Of a stretch of 64,000 bases of DNA, positions 31,921 to 44,640 are shown piece by piece. The notes below the pieces were generated by a model. It searched no databases. It saw nothing but the letters and a program-made list of their open reading frames with translations, and had not been told where the DNA came from. A program made the position numbers and the translations under genes. The DNA comes from Phoronis australis (taxonomy: Eukaryota > Phoronida > Phoronidae): positions 1,727,048 to 1,791,047 of the forward strand of contig NMRA01000005.1 in the NCBI GenBank assembly GCA_002633005.1, in the 5' to 3' direction. Numbering within the stretch: position 1 is the first letter of the stretch; each line of letters begins with the position of its first letter.

Positions 31921-32670
31921 ACAGCTTGACATTTTGTTACAGTTTAGTATAGGTTAGATAACTCAATGTAGGATTGTTGAATTAAAGGGACGTTATCGAC
32001 TTTACTTGTTGCATGGCTCAGATTTTTGGAAGTTATTAATTTTGTCCAAGGTTCTAAGACAGCAAAATTAGCTGTTCTTGTGATTCTATTTCAAGTCGCC
32101 AATTCTCGCCGTTTTCTGCCAGACATTCGCTGAAATCAAGGCCACCTTTTGTAGCAGTTATTCATCGCATGGGGTTAGATCGTCAGCAAAGGTCTGTTTC
32201 GTGGAAGTGACTTAGATTTAAGACAAAAATTTGGATTAATTTTACGCTCCCCCTTCAGATTACCCAATAAAGATTTACGACGTGGTCTAATTCATGATGA
32301 GCGCGTCACAGTTGGAGATAATTTAGTAGAAATTATCTGAGTAAGTAGCAGTTATATGCATATTCTCAGCCAGTTTGCACTTTTGAGATTTAATTTTTAC
32401 AAACATTATGTGGAACGTAAGACCAAATTTCTGTCTTAAGTCTTAAGTCAAGACTCCAGAGCTTTAGAATGCGATCACGGGGTTGCACGTTCGTTTAAAA
32501 TCGCGATGATGATTTCAAAAAATCATTTTTCTCGTCGATAATGTCCCTTTAAGTAAGTTGTAAAGCGGTGTTTTTCTATAAATATCAAAATAGTCCAGAA
32601 AAGTACACAGAATCTCACATAGAACAAATTGTTCTGGCCGGTATAAAAGATAAGCAGCAGAGATAAAAAC

Positions 32671-33078
32671 CTGGGCCCGGTCTCCAATCTTTTTACTCGA
32701 AATGGAACTCGAAATTAGGTTTGGCATTTTCTACTCTACTTTTGGGCGAACTCAAGATAAGTGTCTATTATTCTATGCTCGAGTACACAATAACTTATGT
32801 AGATAATTTATTGCCCTTAGTTCACAGTTTGTAAACCCAATATTAAAGCAATAAGTTCGAGTTTGAACTCGAAATTTCGAGTTTTTACTCGAGTTTGTAG
32901 CACGAATATAAGGGCCTTCAAGGGCAAACTTGAACTAGAAACTGCTATGCATCAACTTATAATGTATTCGAGCACAGTCTGATAACCAATTATCTTATGT
33001 TCGCACAAAAGGAGCAGAGAAATTGCCAAAAATAGTTTCGAGTTCGTTTCGAGTACAAAGATTAGAAACCGGGCCCTG
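32671..33078. mobile_element. 408-bp miniature element with long terminal inverted repeats
   Basis: Left end CTGGGCCCGGTCTCCAATCT; right end, reverse complemented, CAGGGCCCGGTTTCTAATCT. The similarity of the two arms continues for about 65 bases (TACTCGAAA, GAACTCGAAA, TTTGGCA, TTTCT). The interior repeats CTCGAG and ACTCGAAA motifs (around 32865-32900). It has no coding capacity. I could not identify a target-site duplication. CAGGGCCCGG ends occur in hAT-type elements, but this assignment is tentative. Confidence 0.75.
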
Positions 33079-33745
33079 GTTTAACATTGAGCATAATCGC
33101 AAATGCCTCGTGTTCTAAAGGGGTAATTAATTTTCGTCCATACAGTATTTCCGTTTCACCTTGTTGGCGTTGAAACGGATAGGATTTTAAAAACATATAT
33201 GCGTCTTTTGACCTGGATCACAAGTTACTAATCTCCTACAATATGCGCAAATGATTTCGGTCATTGGAAGAAGGTCAATCTGATGTGGTAATTCTCTGTG
33301 TGGCATAGGCGCAAGGCTCACGATCTTTTTTAGACCCATTACACCGACCACCTTTAGACAAGAAAATGACAACCTATTATTTCTGTAAATTATCGTGTCG
33401 GATATAAAATAAAACCATGTTCAGAGCAGTTTGCCACGATTTACAGTTGTAAAAATGACCAAATTTTGACGTTAACAGTAATCGTATCGTCTTACGCCGC
33501 ATTACAACGGTATCGGCGGTTTCTGGGCCAACATTAGTTGCTGTGCATTATGCTTTTATAATAAACGTATAAAGAATAAATTTTGATTAAATTAGACGAA
33601 ACGAACTAGAGAACAATAGACGTCACACATGCGATGAAAATGCTTCAACAGTAGAACCCCTTGAAAAGGGCTATTCTCAACTACCATAGATTCTCCAAAA
33701 AGAGTGATCTAATTGCAGTATTTTTTGGCAAATAATAAATCTGAG

Positions 33746-33886
33746 ATCAAAAACCGGACGATCGTTGTAAATATGATCCTGATGATGTCTAATGAAAAGA
33801 CGAAACGTTGAATTGGACATGAACTTTTTTATTTGTGCGGCAATCGTCCGGTTTTTGATCTTATTGTGGCCAAAAACTGATTTAAT
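33746..33886 (+). mobile_element. 141-bp insertion with 13-bp target duplication and hammerhead-like core
   Basis: The perfect direct repeat TAATAAATCTGAG flanks it (33733-33745 and 33887-33899). Inside, ATCAAAAACCGGACGAT (from 33746) and ATCGTCCGGTTTTTGAT form a near-perfect inverted repeat that closes a loop. The loop holds CTGATGATGTC, a short spacer and GACGAAACG (about 33779-33809). CTGATGA followed by a small stem and GAAAC is the conserved core order of hammerhead ribozymes, which are known in Penelope-like elements and retrozymes. There is one extra T before the GTC/GAC stem, and I could not close a canonical stem III, so catalytic activity is uncertain. The long duplication argues for retroposition rather than a cut-and-paste element. 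Confidence 0.6.
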
Positions 33887-36800
33887 TAATAAATCTGAGC
33901 AAACTCATGCGCTGAAACAGCAACCATGACAGTAACTTACAGGCCTGTCTACGCACACTGTATGCAGCATACAAAGCCGTCTATGCAAAGTCGGAAAATG
34001 AAGACAGATTTTAAGGTCCATATTTCTTGTAAATTCTGGAGTTGATCTAAATTTGATGGTGGAATATGATTCTAAGCAAATTTCACAAATTACATATCAA
34101 TCCAAGCTCATTTTGAATGTGATTAGATGAAAGAAATGGATTGAAAAATCATTAATTTCCGAGACTTGACTTCATGTTTTATTGTACAGGTCTCGTTTGC
34201 GGCAAAATGATAACAAATGTCAAAGCGTTGCCAATAAGCTCGGAAATTTTTTTAGCACAAAAATAATAGCCAAATCTGACATTTTTGTACTTTTCAAAGG
34301 CAGGCTACTTTGCAACTAACAATCCCATTCTCATTATGTGTTTTGTCATAACAGGAGTATATTATTAAGACAGCTAACAACATTCATTCACTGAGTAACG
34401 TTTAGCTTGAACCCCATGTTGTATGCTCAAAACGTGAAGTAGCATTTCTGAACTGCTATGACTGCAAAGTTTACTAACTGGTTTTGTGATACGATTCAGT
34501 AAAAACGAAACGGAGCAAAATTAGGTGAACCGGTTTCGATACCGTTCTCAAAGCAATTAAAGTTCTGACATGTTTAAGCCATTTATTTCTAGTTAACTTT
34601 TTCAGCGTCACCTGCATTAACAGATCAATCATATAAACTGTCTGTTACGGTTCAGGGTTTTGAACGATATTTTTCAAGTTGTAATGGCTTAATGTGAGAT
34701 TAATGTAGCAGGTGGTATAAAGTAGAAAAAGTTGTCGCTTGATTAAAAACTATTCATGCCTATCACAAGAGGAGCCGATTTAAAATACATTATTGGTGAC
34801 AATATGCATCTGGGTCATATAGGGCATTTTCTTGGTCTCAAGTATGAGGCTACGAAAATACCCGATGGTTCCGAACGGTAAAAGCCGTAGCGGGAAATAA
34901 CCGAGTATTTTTAAGGTCACCAGCTTCGATTTCAGTTAATTCTATACAATGACTCAAAGCCGATAACGGGAATCAGGGATCTCTAATAAAACCTAAAACA
35001 ATTAATTTCCCTATTTTATGTCTATCTTCAAAGTTAGTAACGTCAAGAAGTCTATCCTACTCAACAGTAATACCAAAATACGTATTCCGGGCCTAAAACA
35101 TTTTGCGCAAAACTGACCGAGTTAGTTACGTGACCTTTTTCCGAACAAAAATCTGGACAGTTTGAATAATTTAATGACTCACTATCTCACGATATTTTTC
35201 AACGACACCTGAAAGGACACACCAGTCAACCCTACAGTCTGTGCGACCTGAATATTTTCAAATTGTCGTGACTTAAAGGGAAACGTGTTAACGTGAAAAG
35301 AAGCACGAGCATGAACGAATGCAGCTCTTTTAAAGTAGATTAAGCCATGGAGTCGTAACAACATACACTGCAAAAACTTAAAGAACGAATGCACTAGCAG
35401 AGGCCGACAAAATCAAAAAAGTTTGAGAAGATTTAACGATCTAAATGTACAATCTATGAACCTCTTTTAAGACAAGTAGTGTTATAATTATTTCGCCTTA
35501 TGAAGGAACTTGACTCATTTCTTTTGACAAGCACAAAGTCAAAACAGAATACGACTCCCTCAACATAATAGCAACGGTAATTTTGAGGCCGGAATGCGCA
35601 CGCGCAATCGCACTTTAGGGTGAATTCCTTCTCGTCCATTCATCCATGACGTCACTCCGGACAATTTTGCAGCTTTTTGTCGAGGTGCAAAACTTACTCT
35701 GACCAAGATACTGACCAGAAATAATGAAATTGAATTTTTTTAACTCATTTTATGTTTGGAAATTTGTTTCGGGGCATACAGGAAATTCATGCATAGCAAG
35801 AGAAGCGTGTATTCGGCAGACTACTTTTACATTTGGAGATTTTTTAGGCATATAGGAAATTTCCGAATAAAATAGAGGCTTGCATTCGGAAGACGGCATT
35901 TCCGGAACCAATATCTACGCTCAGGTCTATACTGGGGTTTTGGCTCATAAGTAAAATAAAAAGTAGTTCATGACAATTTGACCCACACGTCAATGAATTG
36001 CACTTTGGTGTTGTTAATACATATGCTGCAAAACACCTGCGACATACAATGAGGTGAGCAGCCTAGGTATACAACTGAAAGCAGTTCATCAACATGTGCT
36101 GCAACCCTATATTCTCTTCTTAGTCATTTCCAAACTCCTTATACCAAATTACTAAAATACACAAAATGGACCCAAACCTTCCCATATCAAAATAGAAAAT
36201 AATCTCCAGCTCCAAACATGTTATTCAGAGCATCGACAAGCAAAATTAGTGTCAAAATGCCAGTTTCAAAACGATGACCAACCCATCCACAGTTAGATCG
36301 CATAGGATCTCCGCAGTCCTTTAATGTTCGGGATTAATTGGTATCATGACAAGGACAATTTTCGACCAGTACGTCGTGGTTAAACAACAGACTTGTTTAT
36401 TTATTATTTATGAGGGTAGCCCCATTAGTTTACACAGTTTTCCGTGGGGGCCCTCAATAAGGTCCCACATAAAATCACCGGCCTGAACTTCAGCGATTGA
36501 CTGCCAGCCAGTGGCGAGAAATTGCGAATTGTAATAAAATCACAAAACACAAGGAATTTGGTTGCTTATATAGCTCTGGTCAAAGCTATTGTCTTCAAGA
36601 AGGCTATATCGTCCAACAATAACCCACAATAATTGAGTTTTTCTATCCCAAAACCGAGTTCGACAGATACAATACCACCTACTCAAGGAGTGGTCGAGCA
36701 CCTCAGTACTCTCCTTCTCTGCCTCCATTCTTTAGATTTTGTTCTGCATGCTCGTGGGTGATTTATCAAGATCTCGACAGCATGTGGACAAGACGACTAT

Positions 36801-37139
36801 GATGAGCAATAGACATGTTAATTGATTTTGCATGTATGAATTTCCGTATTCACACGAGCGATTTTATCTACATTTTTCAATAAGTCGTCCAGAAAAAATT
36901 AATTAAAATCTCTTAAAAAAGAAGAATGTTTACTTTTCTGAAAAAGTGGGACACAAACCTGAGTTCAATACTAAATGAAATTCCAGTGTTTCCTAGATGT
37001 CCAATTCGGTTCAGAATAAACACGACTATTATGTAAAACCAATGATACATTTCTGACAAGACATTCTACTATCTGCTCGATTTTCCTCACGTTCGCCAGA
37101 ACATGTCACATTAAGTTATCAAAAACTATGACCATCGGA

Positions 37140-37480
37140 TAACAGGGTACATCAACGGGGCTGTGTAGAGCGTTGTGCAGCGCAACTAGTATGAAGAAAT
37201 TAGGCTAGGACGTCATGCGCAGTCACCGCGTAGGTTATGCAGGGGGTGGCGTTTGCATCGGACTGGCAAAGGAAAGCTTACTAATGCGTAGGCATTGCGT
37301 AAAGAAGCGCAGTGTTGCGTAGACCTGAGCAGAAACTGCGGACTTATTGGTTGGTGTACGCCGAGAGTACGCCGGAAAAAATATTTTTGCCCGTCCATCG
37401 CGCGTACTCATTTGCGTCCCTCGGGACATTGCTACCAAAGCCAGCATGGGCACAGCGTATCTCAGCCATGGCATTCGATT
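37140..37480. other. CpG-dense intergenic block without a gene
   Basis: The CpG density is much higher than in the flanks, with recurring motifs such as GCGTAG, GCGCA, TACGCC and TTGCG (GCGTTGTGCAGCGCAAC near 37168, TACGCCGAGAGTACGCCGG near 37358). Several overlapping short frames exist on both strands because stops are rare in this composition; none looks like a protein. It may be a repeat or an unmethylated regulatory patch. Confidence 0.35.
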
Positions 37481-40236
37481 TGCAACTCTACATATATGTG
37501 AACAAACGATGCCTGCACTGACATTGAAAACACCTTACAAGACCCAGTTGAAAAACATTCATTTGCGTTTAAAATACGCAGGATAACAAATACGTCATAC
37601 GGTCGAGGGTCACGTTGCAACTTTTGAACACTGGTTTTAGCATAGCGCAACAAATCCAGTTTACCAGCGGACACGTTTTGAAGATTTATGCAACCCATTC
37701 CGCTATAAAACAACAGGCTTTGTATAACGTAGGCTTTACAGCAACGTATAATGAATTCTGGCTTTCTATTCACCATCACTATCACATGATTCATTTGATT
37801 GGTAGAATAACAGATGCTGTATCGCAATAACCATAGCAACACGAGGAGATGCAGACGTTCTACATAAGGGGTGATGAGGGTATCCAAATGGACACAATCT
37901 TCATGAAAAGAAATCAAACGAATTATCCTGTATCTAATAGTTGTCAATGACCTAAATAATTTGCTGTAAATTATGTACTCAGGAACACTTTGTAGTTTTT
38001 CATCAGTTTATATTCACTGAGAATAAATGTGCGACATAACTTGGTAAAATAGATAACATTTCTCAAACTAATTCGGACATATTAGTATATTTTGGAGAAA
38101 ATTTGCCAATTTTGATATTTTTGATCTCGTCATATGATCATGTTCATCGAAATCTGTTGCCACGGTTACAAATCTAAAGTGTGAACATCATATCTCATCC
38201 AGTCAAGATCAACAGTGCATATTTTTATTTTTTCCAAAACTGCAGGCAATGTCCGGAAAATTGGAGAACTGACATACAGGCTTGATAAAACGCGGGTGCC
38301 CCACTAGCTATTAGTAGTTTTGAGTTCTTACTGGCTACTCTATGCAGAGCAATAAACCCGCGATAAAGAAAACAAAGTTTGATTTAGATCACTTACTGTT
38401 ATGAAATTGGTGTCAACTCGTTTCTAACTCGGATGAAAACTGATTTTTAGTCCTGCAAAGGAAAATGATTCATTATTCTTCGAGACCCTAATCAGCGAAT
38501 ACATGACATAACACGCCGCCGTGACAAGCCAATTTAAAGACCAGCACTGTCAGTTCACTGAAAAACCCAGAAATCAACTGGTTTTATGAATGAGGTAAAG
38601 GATCAAGGTTAAACATCTTTAATACATAATGATTTGAAAAATCACGGACATGGTAGACAAACATCCCCAGAGCAACACCGTAGACTCAACAGTAAACGCG
38701 TTCCGCAACTTAGACAACGTTGCATATTCGCGCCACATGTCATCACGAACAGACAACAATGTGTGTTTATGGCGGTTACGGTAACGGCAACAGTCACTAC
38801 ATTTCGGCATTGTCGTCAGCTCAGTCTGTATCTGACTTCATCAGCTTGTATCTGACACAAGCCCACTGAGGTGGTGGGACGCGCTTTTGATCCCAATGCT
38901 AGTTCTTGTACTGATTGTGTTTATAAAACCAGAAATAGCATTTTGAAACATGTGTCTCAAAATTTTTTGCAGGCATCAGGTCAGTGACGCTGCGGAAAAG
39001 ATGTAGCCCACACCAGTTTTTCTCGTGATTTTCATGGGTCTAAGGAACTCAATCGTGGTTTCCGATATCAAACCGAGAAATCACCGGTGTGCAACACTAG
39101 CTCTGTACCAGTGACGTAATCACAAAGGCTGGTGTTTCTGGACAATGCGAAAGGGTGCACTTTCCATGGAAACTCCCGACGAGTCCACTTTCTAAACGGG
39201 TGGGTGTCATAATTTTCAAGGCCAGTGATATAGTCGAGTACTCCCAGGGTTTTTAATATACACTGTAGGTGGCAACCAGAACCGTTTATCGACCAACTTC
39301 AGCGAGATATCAAGATGTAAAGAAAACATTGAGCCCAGTGAGGGACAAACGTATAACAGTTGAAAATTTCTGAGATCTCGAGAGTGAAGATAAGAAGGGA
39401 CCCAGGAAACAGTAGAACTTGACGGACGACACCACGTAGTTAATATAGGGGGAGATCTCATCTGCACCAAAACAAAACAAAGGTGATTGCACTTTTAATG
39501 CTATAACAAAATCAAAAACAAATGGTAAAATAATACAAAAAGCAAAGTTAAGAAAAAGTGACGTTGTTTAGTATTGCACATACGTTTGAAAAAAGAAAAT
39601 TGTTTGATTCCAAAATTTTGGATTTGAAAGGACCCCAAGATTATCATTTTTGAGAACGATTAAAACATGTAATTTGGAGACAGATCTGGTCGGGACACTT
39701 TTCGAAACAGGTTAACAATTCTTGCGAGGGCACAAAAGAAAACGTGAATTCAGATAATATAAAGTCGTTTAGTGGACACTCTTATAACAGGTATGCAGAC
39801 TGACTATGAAGGTGTAGAGGTGTGGGTCTGGGGATCCACTGGAATCCTCTGGAACCCCTAATATAAAGCTGTATGCAACAAAAATGGCTGCAGTTGCAGT
39901 AAAATTACACACTACCGTGGGTGAAGAGTGCAGATGCAGATTCACGTGGCAACAAACTCACATTCGGCCGTCAACAAAAGTTTTGATTCAGACCACTTTG
40001 AGTTGTAACATTGGTCTTAGATTGTTCCTTACTCAAACGAAGACTTTGACTTCCGGGCTATGGCAGAACTGAGTTTTGAGACCACGAAACAAGCTAACTT
40101 GTCGAACCTGATCTCAAGCCTGCCAGTACTTCCCAAGTCCGGGGATCGTTTGTAATCCAAGTAAGGAACAGGTTTGTAGGCCCTACCAGATTTATAGTCT
40201 AAATCAGAAGTTATTTTTGACAGAATTCAGTCAGGC

Positions 40237-40268
40237 TACACACACACCACACACCCACACACACACAA
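40237..40268. repeat. CA microsatellite
   Basis: An interrupted (CA)n tract of about 32 bases, ending in an AATATATAA stretch, about 370 bases upstream of the ependymin-related start codon. Confidence 0.8.
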
Positions 40269-40638
40269 TATATAATTCTCAGGCGTGGATGTAAATATGG
40301 CCAGAGTGGGTCTTGTGAATTGGAAATACGGGGACAAGAGCAGTACTCCACGTTGCTCCATTAAAGCAATAAAAAATGGCAGAGCCGCATCTAGGGGAGT
40401 TCGGATGCCTTGTGACCTCCGCTGGACTTGCTCGTGTTTTTGAATGGCTTCGAACCTTCCAAGTGTTCAGCCTAAGGTTATCGCAAGCTAACATTCTTGA
40501 AAAGCGATCACGTGTACTTTCTATCACAAAAACGGCCTACCTCGATAGACGACTGATAACACACAGGATGAATATTTCCTGGGATATCTATGGTCTAAAG
40601 TTCGTTCACATGACTCTTTTGCCTGAATCAGTAGAACA

Positions 40639-43600
40639 ATGAAGGTACTGAGTCTGTTAGCATGCGTTTCCATTGCCGTTGTGTACGCTCAACTGCCGCC
40701 AAAGTGTAGTAAGTATATGTAAGCTCGATTGTATGATTGACCTAATTTGAGGCGGGTGCGTGTTGTGATGATTTTTGCCAACAATAACAACAATCTTATC
40801 TTAGATATTCCCCACTTACCCCTCCATATCTTATTCATCAAGGGAACGACTCTAATTTAATTTGTGTGTGAATCCTATTGTACTTCTGACTTAGTCAAAA
40901 TGGACCAGACAAAGTTTTTTTTACTCAACAAGCGCCCCTTTTCAGAGAAATATTCTAGCACCCCTAGCTACACAAGTTAATTGCAATGTTATTTCCAAGT
41001 ACCCCATGCAAAATTGCTAAGAAATTCATCATACATCCACAAAAGCAACAATCATCGCAATTAATGCCCAGCTCAGCTGAAAGACTTGGTTTATTTAAAA
41101 TACTAGATCTCACCGAAACAATATGAGCAAATGCGTTCTTCTTCCCTCCCTAACCAAGAATAAAGACATACAGCCAGGTGGCAAAGTGCGACATTCTGTA
41201 ATCTCATGTTTGAATAGCGCTTCATGACATTAGGTTTTCTGTTTATAAGCACTCTGCCGTTTTCAGGTACACCAAACCAATGGTCGGCGTATCGCGTCAG
41301 GGTAAGTAAAACACTTTATGTTCAACATAAGTCACACAAAACATAATTGCGACCCAAGCCTATTTTCAGTCTAACCACACAAGTGTTAGAGCCGGTATCC
41401 AAGCACATCAGCAACAGTGAGTTCTGAATGCAGTCTTTTCGTAGTTTTCCCCATTTACCGTAAAGGGTTATCATTGTCCGGTTGGCATCTGGGTGTTGGG
41501 ATCTAAAAATGTTCAGGTTGATTAAAGATGACTGGCGCAGAAATACGCATGTGCGTATTGACAGAGGTATACTCAAAACACCTGAGACTTGACATCAATG
41601 ACGAAATATGTCTGTCAGCAATGCTCTTGAGTCATGACAAATGTCTCATACTGGTGCACATGACTTGTGGTGCGTGCCTCAGTGAGGCGTAGGCCTACAA
41701 GTAAAGATGGGTACGAAACCATATCGAGGGGCCACTAATGGGTATCTACCTAAATCTCGTGACGTCAACCTACTTTCCTTGAATAATAGTGACATAAGCT
41801 ATGATATACCAATAATGGGATGGTCGTCTTTACAACTATAAAAGCATCAATGATAACACCTGGACTTTGAGGATAATGTTTGATTAAGTTTAATCAAGTC
41901 AATTCAAGGTCCGGATTAGTTTCAGGTATAGTGTAAGCTTAGATAACGGAAATACCACCTTCATCTTAAAATATACAACTAACTAACAACTGGGAACCCA
42001 TAAATGTATACATTTTATGAAACCAAGAATGAAGCAAATTTATTCACGTCAGCCAAAACACTGTGCCGATATTAAAAAAATATTTTTGGGTCAAAATAAC
42101 TTTCAACCTAATCTTAATATTACACATTACAGCATGACCCCGCACAGAACATCTCGGTTCACGAACGCTATTACTACGACAGGACGTTGCAAAGAAAGCG
42201 ACATGATGAAGAAATATTCCCAAAAGGACAACTTGGACAGCACATTCAAATTTTCAACTTTTACACGGAGGTACACATTACCGCACCAGCATGGATTTAT
42301 TCATCGACCTGCCTGAGCACGTTTAATTTGCGCGCATACCAGGGCCGTAGTGCGGCTTAGGCGCATGTAGGCGCATGCAGGCGCAGACAACCACCATTTG
42401 GCATTTGAACGTAGCGCTTACGCACCGTAAGTTACGTCCAGTGCTCAAAGTGAAACGGTGGGCTCTGGGCGCCTACTTACCTCTGATTTTACCACTACAG
42501 CACTGGCGCATACACGTATGGTTGCGTACCATATTAGAACTATTGGAAAATTCTGACTCCTGTTAAGTTAATTGACTAACTTAGGGTAAAGATTTCCCCA
42601 CTCTCACAGATTCCCCACGAGTATTTGCACTACAACAAATTGAAAGGCAGGATCGAATATTACCAATAACTGAAAAAAAATGCAAATGCCCAAGCTGATG
42701 GATTTTATTGAGAAACAGGTCAGAGAAGACAACGGGCGAAGGTAGGAAAGAAAGATTCCCTCACATCCCAGCATCATAAGAAGTCATTTGTTCATTCTTG
42801 CACAGGCATTATTGAATTAAAGTGACCCTTTCAATGACTTTCACAAAGTAGAGAATGTTAGTGTTCCTTACTTTCATTCAACCTAACTCACGCCAACTTT
42901 TCTTCCTTTTAAATCCTAATTGTATTTTTTGCTTAGAAAAAAGAATATCGCTACAACGCGGCTTCACGGGAGTGCAATGTGACGACTCTTCAGCACGATT
43001 TCAGAGTGTATGGCGTACAACCGGACGACATGTTCCTTGGAGAGTTCTACATTGGCGCGCCATTTAAAGAAGAAACAATTCTCGTGACCAGCTGGGCGGG
43101 AAATCGCACTGAGAGCAGTAAGCTGTCGTCTAATAATAGCGCTCGTAGTTTTAAGGCGATCCGGTTTAAAACCTTTTCAAAAAAATAAAAAAAAAATAAA
43201 TAAACAGAAAAAAAAACAGAGAACACTAGTGGGCCAAGGGCCAACTCAAACGTTTCTGCCAATGCTGGGAGAAAAAGTTGCATAAACTCTTAGTACAGTT
43301 TTATCAAGATATGTAGTCTAAATCAGAGGCAATTTTGGAAAAAAGGTGGAATTATTGCAACTTTAACTATAGTGGTCATTAACTTCTTACTGCTTTCTGA
43401 GAACCCCAACCAAGCAGAAAATTACATAAGCCCTTTTAAAAGACCCGTTAGTAACGACCTTATGGTGACCACGTCTGTCAAATATTAGCTGACACAGCAA
43501 TGATTTACAAAAATGTTTCAACACTTTGCCATTTTTTCAGCCAGAACAGGGCGCTACATCACAGTTTGGACAATGAAGGGTTGTCTGCCTGTCTCAGAGA

Positions 43601-44146
43601 CATTCTTCCCCAACAACCAGGAGGTGCCAGAACACGACCAGTAAGTAACCACACAAGCACGCGCCTTCCACAACAGCCAAGTATATGAATAAACATTTTT
43701 TATGTATCTTTACAAACAACAGCCATGAATTAGAGTAACATTAAGGGATCCAACAACTGGAAAATATCCCCTACTCTGTCAGGATTCCAACCACCTACAC
43801 CTTTCCAGATAGGAATAACGATCTTAAATCATTGTAGGACTGCAGAAGAACATTTCACAAGTGGTTGAAATGAAACAACTTTAACATCTACCAGTCTCCC
43901 AAGAATACTAAACTTGTGAATTTTAAAGCAGCAATAGAACGCTAACCTTTAAGAAATCAGTCTCAAACTTTTCCTTACCCAGTGTTTTATGACAGACAAA
44001 CACACAAGTGCAAATAATTATGTTAACCTCCCCGAGTTTCACTGGAGGAGATAACATTTTTGTATGAACATTCCAGGTATTACAACGTGACAGTGGGTGT
44101 GCCACCAGAAGCCTTCTATCTGCCGCCCTCTTGTGGGAAATTATGA
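40639..44146 (+). CDS. Ependymin-related secreted glycoprotein (6 exons)
   Basis: Exons: 40639-40708, 41267-41301, 42133-42270, 42937-43117, 43541-43640 and 44077-44146. All have GT-AG introns and consistent phase, giving 197 residues. Residues 1-17 form a signal peptide (MKVLSLLACVSIAVVYA, then QLPPKC). The ependymin pattern follows: C23 with TPNQW, ERYYYDRTLQRKR (46-58), a core with C94, FLGEFYIG, ILVTSWAG, then MKGCLPVSETFF (C156) and a C-terminal PPSCGKL (C194). These four cysteines are the ones conserved in the family. N-glycosylation sequons lie at N41, N95, N137 and N178. Family members are secreted or lysosomal calcium- and lipid-binding glycoproteins used in extracellular matrix and neural plasticity (fish ependymin, EPDR1, MERPs). 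The start overlaps, as ATGA, the stop of an 88-codon upstream frame. Assignment is secure; the specific role in this animal is unknown. Confidence 0.92.
42340..42505. mobile_element. 166-bp hAT-like miniature element in an ependymin-gene intron
   Basis: Left end CAGGGCCGTAGTG; right end, reverse complemented, CAGTGCTGTAGTG (two mismatches). A perfect 8-bp direct repeat GCGCATAC flanks it (42332-42339 and 42506-42513). CAG ends plus an 8-bp duplication are the hAT hallmark. The left part repeats AGGCGCATG(T/C) three times. It starts 70 bases after exon 3 of the ependymin-related gene and does not disturb the splice sites. Confidence 0.85.
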
Positions 44147-44195
44147 GAAACAACTGGGGCAAGATGAATTACGCCAACAGTATTTACTAACTGTA

Positions 44196-44205
44196 AATAA
44201 ATAAA
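44196..44205 (+). terminator. Poly(A) signal of the ependymin-related gene
   Basis: Two overlapping AATAAA hexamers (44196-44201 and 44200-44205) lie about 50 bases after the stop codon. Confidence 0.7.
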
Positions 44206-44223
44206 CAGTATAATTTTACTGGA

Positions 44224-44229
44224 TTTATT
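44224..44229 (-). terminator. Candidate poly(A) signal of WDR27
   Basis: TTTATT on the + strand reads AATAAA on the - strand, about 412 bases after the WDR27 stop codon. A second candidate at 44402-44407 would give a 3' untranslated region about 180 bases shorter. Confidence 0.5.
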
Positions 44230-44640
44230 GTTGTGGAATACAGTCTATCAGAGTTAACATGGTAAAAGAAGTCTAAAATCAATAACATGGTTTAGAAATA
44301 GAAATCTACAATATCATTAAAAACAGAAATAGAAAACCTGTAACGTGATTTAGAAATGGAATTTCTACTGTGACAGATCTCATTAAGTAGCCATTTTTCA
44401 TTTTATTAGTTCAAAGGAGCGAGATGTAACCACGGTGACTTGATTTGGCCAATGTTATCATTATTTACTATCATAACTGTTAACAAAAAGCACATGGGTC
44501 ATTGGTATATAGCATGTCATTAACACATAGCATACAAATGACTGCACCATTGACCATGTACAGGTCGTACAGCATTTCCAATGTAGATTGACAGACTGTG
44601 AGTGACAGCAGACATGATCCCCAGGCAGCCATGTAGTGTG

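Larger units (their letters stand above)
31921..40638. other. Intergenic region between DEGS and the ependymin-related gene
   Basis: No gene is supportable here. It contains an inverted-repeat element at 32671-33078, a hammerhead-like insertion at 33746-33886, a weak direct repeat of about 60 bases (around 35760-35822 and 35840-35895, both ending ATTCGG(A/C)AGAC), a CpG-dense stretch at about 37140-37480 and a CA microsatellite at 40237-40268. The 161-codon open frame on the - strand at 37462-37947 resembles nothing I know. Confidence 0.6.
44147..44640. other. Shared 3' flank of two convergent genes
   Basis: The 494 bases between the stop codons of the ependymin-related gene (+) and WDR27 (-). 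Poly(A) signals for both strands cluster at 44196-44229. Nothing else is recognisable. Confidence 0.6.

Noticed and set aside
37462-37947. 161-codon - strand open frame
   Set aside because: The translation has no domain-like pattern and overlaps a CpG-dense block where stop codons are rare. Nothing supports a gene.
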